10,333 nucleotides of DNA from an uncultured Clostridium sp. (GTDB taxonomy: Bacteria > Bacillota > Clostridia > TANB77 > CAG-508): contig CATLUC010000034.1 of assembly GCA_950059165.1 (NCBI GenBank), positions 2,986 through 13,318 of the forward strand, given 5' to 3'. The notes under the pieces were generated by a model. The model was not told the DNA's origin. It saw only the letters and a program-made list of their open reading frames with translations, and did no database searches. Of this stretch, positions 1 through 6,307 are shown in pieces. The stretch's first letter is position 1. Each line of letters opens with the position of its first letter. The position numbers and the translations under genes are program-made.

Positions 1-10
1 TGAATATCTT

Positions 11-433
11 TTACTTTTCTTTTTTATCATATAATACATACATTCTTTTCATAATCATAAATATGTTTATGATAACTACTATTGATAGATAGTACATTAC
101 CAAACTAATAAAAAATAAAATAACAACACTTCCAATTTTTTCTATAAACATATATATGAATGTGCATATAAGTAAAAATACGCTTAATAGTATCTCAAAC
201 ATTATTGTGTTGTTAGTATCTTTAAGTGTTTTTTTATAATTTTCTGATTTTCCATTTTCAAAATTAATTATAATTGACATTACTGAGAAAAACATCGCTA
301 TTAGTATTGATAATACTACATTCAAATTATTTATTATTCCTATCTCTATTGTTTTTATTCTAGCAATACCCACTGCTATTATAATTGGCAGAATGTATAT
401 TATTATTAATGTGCTCTTATTATTTTTTAACAT
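11..433 (-). CDS. Small four-helix membrane protein, family not recognised
   Basis: The 140-residue product is strongly hydrophobic. Four membrane segments are visible at about residues 7-26, 37-57, 76-97 and 101-126, with short loops; a charged loop rich in K, E and N (about 58-74) joins helices 2 and 3, and the tail is basic (KKEK). No enzyme motif is visible. The ATG at 433 lies one base past the stop of the broken gene upstream (435), and no clear ribosome binding site of its own is seen, so translation was probably coupled to that gene. The two form a unit sharing the promoter near 967-995. Such a pairing of a soluble and a membrane protein would fit a transport, sensing or defence module, but nothing in the sequence decides this. 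The frame is intact and no CGG codon occurs in it. The stop is at 11-13. Confidence 0.6.
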   Translation of the reverse strand: MLKNNKSTLIIIYILPIIIAVGIARIKTIEIGIINNLNVVLSILIAMFFSVMSIIINFENGKSENYKKTLKDTNNTIMFEILLSVFLLICTFIYMFIEKIGSVVILFFISLVMYYLSIVVIINIFMIMKRMYVLYDKKEK

Positions 434-434
434 A

Positions 435-931
435 TTATATTGCTCTTTTATTATCTTTCTTACATCTATTATTTTTTACTACTATTAATTTATTTATTAT
501 ATTATCTTTTAATAGCCTTTCAGCAAAAACTTTTGGGCATATATTACCACTATATATAGATGTATCAAAATATTTACCTAAATATTTTTTTAAATAGTCT
601 ATTGTAATTGTTTTTACCCCCTATATTCCTATATTTTGAAAAATTATTATTCCCTTTTCAACTTCATATTTTTCATTTTCTTTAGGAATTGCAATAAAGA
701 AATAAAACTGTTTGATATCTGCTTCATTTCCTTTCTTTTTATGAACCACTTCATTAGTTTCAATATCAGTAATTTCTGATTCCACTCCATATGCACCAAA
801 ATTTATTTTTCCCATAAAGTATTTATAGTCTCTTTCTTCTCCTTCAACCCTAACATCTTGATCAAATGCAAATAATTTTTGTTCTTTTTTCTAGTATGAA
901 AGCTACACGCAGTTATACTTAAATCATTCAT
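435..931 (-). pseudogene. Broken gene of unknown family (-1 frameshift plus in-frame TAG)
   Basis: The start is the ATG at 931, preceded by AGAGGA at a normal distance, beginning MNDLSITACSFHT. After 16 codons the open frame moves by -1 within a run of six A followed by G (890-885, then 884), continuing KEQKLFAFDQDV and then through the segment containing YKYFMGKINFGAYGVE. A TAG at 621-623 follows FQNIGI. The same frame then continues GVKTITIDYLKKYLGKYF to a TAA at 435-437. The part after TAG has no ATG, GTG or TTG start of its own near its beginning, so it reads as the rest of one protein of about 165 residues, with the TAG probably replacing a Tyr codon. I do not recognise the family. The shift site is the heptamer A AAA AAG in frame, so -1 slippage is possible, but with the TAG as well decay is more likely. 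No CGG is involved. Confidence 0.6.
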
Positions 932-944
932 TCTATTTCCTCTA

Positions 945-1336
945 TTTCTATATTAAAATTATCTATAATATAGCATATTTTGTCATTATTTGCAAATTTT
1001 CGACTTTTTTTACCTAATCAACTAATACATGCAACTTCCACATTCTCATTTAAATATTTTCTAATATATTCCATCTTTGTATATTGGCATATTAATAATA
1101 ATATCTGTTATATAATTATTACTAATTTTTTCCAAAACTTTTTTTAAGAACTCTAGTTATAAACAATAGTTATTCAATACTTTTCTACTTTTTATATTAA
1201 TTCTTCACTTTCAGTTCACACAATGGACAAACTTCATTGTTAAAATACAACCATAGTCAGTAAAAAAGTAATACTGATGAAAGAAAAAAACATCCCCTTT
1301 TATTTTCAAAAAAGAAACGCTATAGGGCGTTTCTTT
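945..1336. other. Gene-poor spacer with a possible coding remnant
   Basis: No complete gene is visible on either strand. It contains the promoter at 967-995 and the terminator at 1308-1337. On the minus strand at about 1258-1197 a short frame reads LYFNNEVCPLCELKVKN and stops at TAA (1199-1197). The CPLC pair looks like the tail of a small zinc-binding protein, but upstream it meets a TGA and there is no start, so at best this is a fragment of a lost gene. The rest is AT-rich sequence without a recognisable element. Confidence 0.4.
967..995 (-). promoter_or_regulatory. Sigma-A type promoter with extended -10, for the broken gene/membrane unit
   Basis: Read on the minus strand: -35 TTGCAA (995-990), 17-base spacer, -10 TATATT (972-967) preceded by TGC, which gives an extended -10. 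It lies about 36 bases upstream of the ATG at 931. Confidence 0.55.
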
Positions 1337-1337
1337 T
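1308..1337 (-). terminator. Intrinsic terminator of the RsiV-like gene
   Basis: A 10-bp perfect stem pairs AAAGAAACGC (1311-1320) with GCGTTTCTTT (1327-1336), with a 6-base loop. On the minus strand the second arm runs into a T stretch (1313-1308). It begins directly at the stop codon of the 1337-2191 gene. A short T run on the other side may let it work in both directions. Confidence 0.75.
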
Positions 1338-2191
1338 TATATTACTACTAAATCCATTTCATTTGTAAAAGTTTCATTTCCATAAGCATAAACTATATAC
1401 AAAGCATTACTTGTCAAATAAAACACATTTGAATTTTCTATATTATATCTACTACTTGCAACATCTCTACTATAAATTCTATAACCAAGATTTTTCAAAT
1501 CTTCCACCTTTTTTTGTTCTGCAGTTATTTCATCTTTTATTTTTTGTTGCAAAACCGACTCTTCAATTTCTTCTATTCTTAAAACTTCTTCTAATGAAAT
1601 TTCCTTGTTGTTTCTTAAGTCATAATTATATGTTTTAAGAATTACCCTTTGTGTATTGTTTCCCTCTTTTAAATTAGAACGTATCATTAAAGATAAAATA
1701 CCATTTTGCACATTTGAGACATATTCTACTGTATAAATAGAATTGTTATTTTTGCTTTCTAATACACTGTTAATCTTACTTTCAAATGCTTCAATTTCTT
1801 TGTTGTATTTCTCTACTATTTTATTATCTACATTAATATATGGAATATGTACATCTATATCATAATTGTTTAACTTGTTCTCTTTCTTTTCTGTTTTGGT
1901 ATAAACAAGTGGTTTGTCAGTTTCTATTTTTTTGTTATCTTGCCTTTCTCCTTCTTCAACTTCTATACTGTTTGTAAAAATTTGGTCAAAACCTGCTTGC
2001 AACTCTTCTATTTGCTCCTGCGTTTTTTTACCTATCTCGCTTTCTGGCTCTACTCCAAATATGTCAATTCTAGCATAAAATTGTACATAAAAAGCTATAA
2101 TTACAGATATTATACATATTAATATTATTGTAACATAAATGGCTACTTGTTTTTTATTAAATACTTTTTCTTCTGGCAAAGTTACTTTCAT
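1337..2191 (-). CDS. Membrane-anchored RsiV-like protein (DUF4163/DUF3298-like)
   Basis: The protein has 284 residues: a short cytoplasmic N-terminus, one membrane helix at about 15-39, a charged, E/K-rich linker (about 50-105), then an extracytoplasmic domain. Residues about 108-195 (VHIPYINV to TYNYDL) resemble the DUF4163 half, and about 196-284 (ISLEEVL then FYLTSNALYIVYAYGNE) resemble the DUF3298 half of RsiV- and PdaC-type proteins. In RsiV this architecture is an anti-sigma factor that binds lysozyme, but the cytoplasmic part here (about 14 residues) is too short for a sigma-binding domain, and no sigma factor gene is adjacent, so an anti-sigma role is not supported. A surface or wall-associated sensor is a reasonable guess. 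The ATG at 2191 has only a weak AAAGG about 13 bases upstream. The gene is divergent from the clpE-like operon and has its own promoter and terminator. Confidence 0.7.
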   Translation of the reverse strand: MKVTLPEEKVFNKKQVAIYVTIILICIISVIIAFYVQFYARIDIFGVEPESEIGKKTQEQIEELQAGFDQIFTNSIEVEEGERQDNKKIETDKPLVYTKTEKKENKLNNYDIDVHIPYINVDNKIVEKYNKEIEAFESKINSVLESKNNNSIYTVEYVSNVQNGILSLMIRSNLKEGNNTQRVILKTYNYDLRNNKEISLEEVLRIEEIEESVLQQKIKDEITAEQKKVEDLKNLGYRIYSRDVASSRYNIENSNVFYLTSNALYIVYAYGNETFTNEMDLVVI

Positions 2192-2265
2192 TTTTATTTT
2201 TCAACCTTTCTTTTTTTAGACACTAGGGACTTAGTCAAAAGATGTCTCATTTTTGATTTTTTTCT

Positions 2266-2294
2266 ATTATAGCATTTATATTTTAGTTTAGCAA
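2266..2294 (-). promoter_or_regulatory. Sigma-A promoter of the RsiV-like gene
   Basis: On the minus strand: -35 TTGCTA (2294-2289), 17-base spacer, -10 TATAAT (2271-2266) with TGC directly before it (extended -10). The leader to the ATG at 2191 is roughly 65-70 bases. Confidence 0.7.
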
Positions 2295-2350
2295 TTGTTT
2301 TTTTATTCAAATTAAAAAACTTCTAAAATACGTTTTTTTCTCTAATTTTC

Positions 2351-2379
2351 TTGACTATTTAGCATTTTTGAGGTATGAT
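2351..2379 (+). promoter_or_regulatory. Sigma-A promoter of the clpE-like - pgsA operon
   Basis: -35 TTGACT (2351-2356), 17-base spacer, -10 TATGAT (2374-2379). The start codon is at 2424, with GAGGA at 2408-2412. I looked for a CtsR operator (tandem GGTCAAA-like heptamers) between the two divergent genes and found only one half-site-like AGTCAAA (2233-2239), upstream of the -35, so CtsR control is not supported. Confidence 0.7.
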
Positions 2380-2423
2380 ATTATATATTAAATTTAAGAA
2401 TAGAAATGAGGAAATAAAAATAT

Positions 2424-4800
2424 ATGATATGTTCAGAATGTAAGCAAAATCCAGCCATTGTATTTTACAACAAAGTAGAAAATGGCAAAGAAACCTTAGA
2501 AGGGTACTGTTATGACTGTGCCAAGAAAAAAGGAATCAACCCAAATGAAGTTCTAGCAAGGCAAAACGATATATTATCAAACGACAAAGTCAACTTATCA
2601 GACATGACCAAACAATTTGAAAGTATCTTTAAAGATTTAGCTGAAAACATCAATTTAGAAGATATTGAAAACATTGATGGTGCAATAACATTCGGAAATA
2701 TTGACCCAACACAAGACGCAAATGATGAAAATTCGCCAAGAATTGCAGGTGCAGCTATCCCACTTGGCTCTATCTTCTCAAATATGTTTGGTGGTCAAAA
2801 TCCAAAAGGCAAAGAAGAACAACAAAATGAACCAATTGGTGGTAGAAAAAAAGTAAAAGTAGAAAAAAAGAAAAATACAAAACAAAGTAAAAAGAAGAAA
2901 TTTTTAGATACATATGGAACCAACCTAACAAACAAAGCAAAAAACAATGAAATAGACATAGTTGTAGGAAGAGACAAAGAAATTCAAAGAATTGTACAAA
3001 TTTTAAATAGACGTTCAAAAAACAATCCTTGCTTAATTGGTGAACCAGGTGTTGGTAAAACAGCTATTGCACAAGGATTGGCTATTAAAATTGCCAATCA
3101 AAATGTTCCAGCAAAACTTTTAAATAAAGAAGTTTATCTATTAGACATGACATCTGTTATAGCTGGAACACAATTTAGAGGTCAATTTGAATCTAGAATG
3201 AAAGGAATTATTGACGAATGTAAGGAATACGGAAATATCATTCTGGTAATTGATGAAATACACAACATTATTGGTGCAGGTGATGGAGAACACTCTATGA
3301 ATGCAGCAAATATACTAAAACCTGCTTTATCAAATGGAGAAATTCAATTAATTGGTACAACTACTTTAAAAGAATATCGCAAATACATAGAAAAAGATTC
3401 TGCCTTAGAACGTAGATTTCAACAAGTATTAGTTGAAGAGCCAAATGTTGACGATTCTATCGGCATTTTAGAAGGTATAAAAAAATATTATGAAGAATAT
3501 CACAAAGTAAAAATCTCATCTGATGTAATCCGTGCCACTGTTGTTATGTCTGAAAAATACATTCATGACAGATTTTTACCAGATAAAGCAATTGACATTT
3601 TAGATGAAGCTTGTTCTAGAATTAACTTAGAAAACAAAGAATTATATAAATTAGAAATGTTAAAGCAAGAACTTAGTCATGTTCAAGCTGAAAAAGAAGA
3701 AGTTGTTGCAGCAGATTCAACTGAAGATTACCAAAAAGCAGCTGACTTAAAAACTCGTGAATGTCAATTAATAGAAGAAATTGACAAATTAAATAGTAAA
3801 ATGAAATTAAAGCAAATTACAATTCAGGATATTGCAAATGTAATTGAAAGTTGGACTAAAATACCTGTTAAAAAAATAACAGAAGCAGAAACCCAAAAAC
3901 TATTAAACTTAGAAACTAATCTTCATAAAAGAATTATTGGGCAAGAAGAAGCTGTAAGTAGTGTATCTCGTGCAATCAGAAGAAATCGTGCAGGCTTACA
4001 AAGCACAAAAAGACCACCATCTTTTATATTTGTTGGTCCAACTGGTGTTGGTAAAACAGAACTTGCAAAATCTTTAGCATTTGAAATGTTTGGAAGTGAA
4101 GATTCTATAATTCGTATAGATATGTCTGAATATATGGAAAGTCACTCTACTTCTAAGCTAATCGGTGCACCTCCCCGGATATGTAGGTTATGATGATGCT
4201 GGTCAATTAACAGATAAAGTTAAAAGAAAACCATATTCAATCATTTTATTAGATGAAATTGAAAAAGCACACCCAGATGTATTCAACATTTTACTACAAG
4301 TATTAGATGATGGAAAATTAACTGATAGTCAAGGAAATACAGTTAGTTTTTCAAACACAATTATTATTATGACTTCTAATGCTGGCTCTAATCTAAATAA
4401 TAATTCAATTGGGTTTGGTGGTCAAACTGTTAGCAAAAATAAAATTATGGACAGCTTAAAAGAAGTTTTCCGTCCAGAATTTTTAAATAGAGTTGATGAA
4501 ATTGTATCTTTTGACAGCTTGACACAAGAACAATTAGTACAAATTGTTGATTTAATGTTAAAAGACACTATAAATGCTTTAAAAGAAAAAGACATAAAAA
4601 TTGAAATAAGCAATAAAGCAAAAAACTTCATTTTAGAAAAAGGAACAAATGTCAAATTTGGTGCAAGGCCTTTAAGAAGAGCAATTCAAAGATATCTAGA
4701 TGATGAACTTTCTGAAATGATTTTGCGTGGTGAACTTTTAGATGGAGCTACCATATGTGTTGACTTAAAAAATGAAAAACTTCAATTCAAAATAAAATAG
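2424..4800 (+). CDS. clpE: ClpE/ClpC-type AAA+ unfoldase with zinc-finger N-terminus; needs +1 frameshift at CGG (4176)
   Basis: This is the ATP-dependent unfoldase of a cytoplasmic Clp protease, feeding substrates to ClpP. With one base skipped at 4176 the product is 791 residues. It has a zinc-binding N-terminus with C3, C6, C29 and C32, as in ClpE, in place of the double Clp-N domain. A low-complexity linker with a K-rich stretch (141-159) follows. AAA domain 1 has Walker A GEPGVGKT (206-213), Walker B VIDE (to E278) and the ALERRF arginine region (327-332). A UVR-like coiled middle region spans about 405-465. AAA domain 2 has GPTGVGKT (538-545), GAPPGYVGYDDAGQL around 581-595 and LLDE (608-611). 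The ClpP-docking loop is IGF (662-664). Without the shift, translation runs RICRL and stops at 4191-4193 after 589 residues, losing most of domain 2. The downstream part (4165-4800) has no credible start of its own. ClpC is the alternative name, but the Cys4 N-terminus favours ClpE. pgsA follows 9 bases later. Confidence 0.9.
4173..4178 (+). other. Frameshift site 1: CCC CGG in the Clp ATPase gene
   Basis: In frame the codons are CCT CCC CGG ATA TGT AGG TTA TGA, which abolishes the conserved GAPPGYVGY motif. Skipping the C at 4176 gives CCT CCC GGA TAT GTA GGT TAT, restoring it exactly. The site is a C4 run, so a simple one-base insertion or a P-site slip from CCC to CCC is possible here. The in-frame codon at the break is CGG, as at the two comEC breaks. 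Confidence 0.9.
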
Positions 4801-4809
4801 GAGAAAATC

Positions 4810-5391
4810 ATGTTAAAACACGTACCAAATATTTTAACAATTATACGTTTTTTATTAATACCAATTATTATATTTTATGTTTTTACAGGGAACTACATTT
4901 TTGCATTTGTATTTTTTACCATATCTGGTCTAACAGACATAGCAGATGGCTTTATAGCTAGAAAGTTCAACTTAGTTTCAAACTTTGGTAAACTAATGGA
5001 CCCTCTAGCAGATAAACTAACACAAATTGCAACTTTGACTTCCCTTGTACTTACAAATATTATTCCTATTTGGATTTTATTAATTGTACTATTAAAAGAG
5101 TTTATTATGATTTGTGGAGCATCTTTTCTTTATGGTAAAGATGTAGTAGTATATAGCAAATGGTATGGAAAGCTTGCTACTGTATTATTCTATATCGCCA
5201 TTGTAATATCTCTTTTACTAAAACAATTTGAACCAATTAAATTGGGGGAACATTTAGATTTAGCCCTATATACTGTTGCTTTAATTGCTACTGTTTTCTC
5301 ATTAATCATGTATATTAAAGATTTATATAAAAAAGGATTTATAGATAAACAGGACTTAAAAAAAGAAGTTACTGTCGATAAAAAAAATTAG
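4810..5391 (+). CDS. pgsA: CDP-diacylglycerol--glycerol-3-phosphate 3-phosphatidyltransferase
   Basis: This integral membrane enzyme transfers the phosphatidyl group of CDP-diacylglycerol to sn-glycerol-3-phosphate, giving phosphatidylglycerol-phosphate, the first committed step to phosphatidylglycerol and cardiolipin. The CDP-alcohol phosphotransferase signature is complete: D43, then D46-G47-x2-A50-R51-x8-G60-x3-D64-x3-D68, whose aspartates bind the metal. Several hydrophobic helices surround it (about 8-25, 29-42, 75-93, 95-107, 116-135 and 150-167), and the tail is Lys-rich. The length (193 residues) is normal for the family. The ATG at 4810 follows TAGGAG, which overlaps the stop codon of the clpE-like gene, so the two genes share one transcript. 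The pairing of an unfoldase and a lipid-synthesis gene suggests no direct functional link. No CGG codon occurs in the gene. Confidence 0.95.
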   Translation: MLKHVPNILTIIRFLLIPIIIFYVFTGNYIFAFVFFTISGLTDIADGFIARKFNLVSNFGKLMDPLADKLTQIATLTSLVLTNIIPIWILLIVLLKEFIMICGASFLYGKDVVVYSKWYGKLATVLFYIAIVISLLLKQFEPIKLGEHLDLALYTVALIATVFSLIMYIKDLYKKGFIDKQDLKKEVTVDKKN

Positions 5392-5425
5392 GTGCAATTG
5401 GGGACGTTTCCTTTTGCACCTTTTT
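5390..5425 (+). terminator. Hairpin A: terminator of the clpE-like - pgsA operon, with the conserved loop
   Basis: AGGTGCAA (5390-5397) pairs with TTGCACCT (5414-5421), followed by TTTTT (5421-5425). The stem starts inside the pgsA stop codon. The 16-base loop reads TTGGGGACGTTTCCTT. Its GGGGACGTTTC core recurs in hairpins B (5498-5580) and C (6339-6372), in the same orientation relative to the upstream gene. Confidence 0.8.
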
Positions 5426-5497
5426 AAATTAAGAATGTTATAATGTCAGTTTTTTTGTTTTATTTTACACTTTTTCCATATGAATAATTGTAATTTA

Positions 5498-5580
5498 CAA
5501 GATGTGTCCCAAATTTCACAAAAATGTGAAAAAAGAAACGTCCCTATCTCACATTTTTGTGAAATCTGGGACACATCTTG
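5498..5580 (-). repeat. Hairpin B: 32-bp near-perfect inverted repeat with the conserved loop
   Basis: Arms 5498-5529 and 5549-5580 are complementary over 32 bp with one mismatch (5512 against 5566). The 19-base loop (5530-5548) carries, on the minus strand, GGGACGTTTC followed by T-rich sequence. It begins two bases past the stop of the bofC-like gene, so it is the 3' structure of that transcript. There is no T run after the outer stem, so termination is uncertain. Each arm can also fold alone (TTTCAC-AAAAAT-GTGAAA on the left), giving an alternative two-hairpin form. The flanks also resemble each other (GAATAAT on the left, ATTATTC on the right). Confidence 0.85.
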
Positions 5581-5582
5581 CA

Positions 5583-6188
5583 TTATTCAAAATCTTCAAT
5601 TAGTTGGTTTAGTTCCTGTTTTCCATTTATTTGAATTCCCTTTTTTATATTTATCTTATCTGTTTCTGTTAAGTATTCAGTTGTAACACTAGTTGTTTCC
5701 AATTCCTCTTGACTTCCATCTTCTAAAATTTTATAAATTGCAACTTCCCCATCTTTATCTTTTACCATATAATGTTCTCCACATTGTCCATCTTTCTCTT
5801 GATACAATTCTATTTTGTTAGCGTTGAAGCTTTCTATGTCATAGTCTTGATAATTGTTTTGTATTTCTTCTTTTGTTAAATTAACAAATTCTTGTGGCAA
5901 ATTATCATATTTACTTGTTGTATGTCCACACTTTTTATAATAAATTTTGGTTGTTACTGAACAATTTGGTGATGTTTTTTCTTCTTGTGTATTAGCTTTT
6001 ATTGTAGTTTCATGCTCCATCCCCTCATATTCTTCTGTGCAGTCATCTAAAATTTCTTCATTTTCCGAAACTATTGTTTCAACCTTTGGTGTTTCTTCCC
6101 CTCTATTTGGAAAAAATAAAACAACTGCTGTTATACTTGCTACTATTACTACAATAATAGCTATCATTGTTATTATTAACTTATTCAT
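5583..6188 (-). CDS. BofC-like C-terminal domain protein, membrane-anchored
   Basis: The product has 201 residues: an N-terminal membrane helix or uncleaved signal (about 4-26), an acidic, low-complexity linker (about 30-75), then a folded domain with YYKKCGHTTS (83-92), GQCGEHYMVKDKDGEVAIYKI (135-154) and the tail GIQINGKQELNQLIEDFE. That last half matches the pattern of the BofC C-terminal domain, usually written as a read-out of a conserved YK-x-E-D-G strand followed by a leucine-rich acidic end. In Bacillus, BofC is a forespore-secreted inhibitor of SpoIVB signalling to pro-sigma-K processing. Clostridial proteins with this domain alone are common and mostly uncharacterised, so a sporulation role is an inference. 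Cysteines at 50, 76, 87 and 136 could form disulphides outside the membrane. The start at 6188 follows AAAGGAGAG at good spacing. It is convergent with pgsA. Confidence 0.7.
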   Translation of the reverse strand: MNKLIITMIAIIVVIVASITAVVLFFPNRGEETPKVETIVSENEEILDDCTEEYEGMEHETTIKANTQEEKTSPNCSVTTKIYYKKCGHTTSKYDNLPQEFVNLTKEEIQNNYQDYDIESFNANKIELYQEKDGQCGEHYMVKDKDGEVAIYKILEDGSQEELETTSVTTEYLTETDKINIKKGIQINGKQELNQLIEDFE

Positions 6189-6242
6189 AAATTTAACTCT
6201 CCTTTATGCTATTTTTTCTTAGTGTTTACAAGATTTGTTAAA

Positions 6243-6270
6243 TTTATACCACAAATATTGTTTTAAAGAA
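6243..6270 (-). promoter_or_regulatory. Possible promoter of the BofC-like gene
   Basis: On the minus strand TATAAA (6248-6243) is preceded by TGG, giving an extended -10; a weak -35 TTCTTT (6270-6265) lies 16 bases upstream. It is 55 bases before the ATG. I could not confirm a forespore sigma-F or sigma-G motif. Confidence 0.35.
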
Positions 6271-6307
6271 CAAAAGAGGCATGATTAAAAAATCTTGACA
6301 TTTTAGA

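Noticed and set aside
1308..1337. A fourth member of the conserved-loop hairpin family
   Set aside because: It shares AAAAGAAACG, but this lies in the stem, not the loop, and the CGTCCC part is absent. It is an ordinary terminator.
2218..2253. Stem-like AGACA/TGTCT and GACTAAGTC pieces in the leader of the RsiV-like gene as a riboswitch or operator
   Set aside because: The arms are only 4-5 bp with unrelated loops, and no known riboswitch core is recognisable.
2770..3018. Minus-strand frames within the Clp ATPase gene
   Set aside because: They are reverse readings of the Lys-rich linker, giving Phe/Leu-rich peptides, and have no start signals.
4165..4800. A separate gene starting at GTG 4165
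   Set aside because: It begins within a conserved motif, has no ribosome binding site, and its first three codons are only the out-of-frame reading of GAPP. It is the second part of the Clp ATPase.
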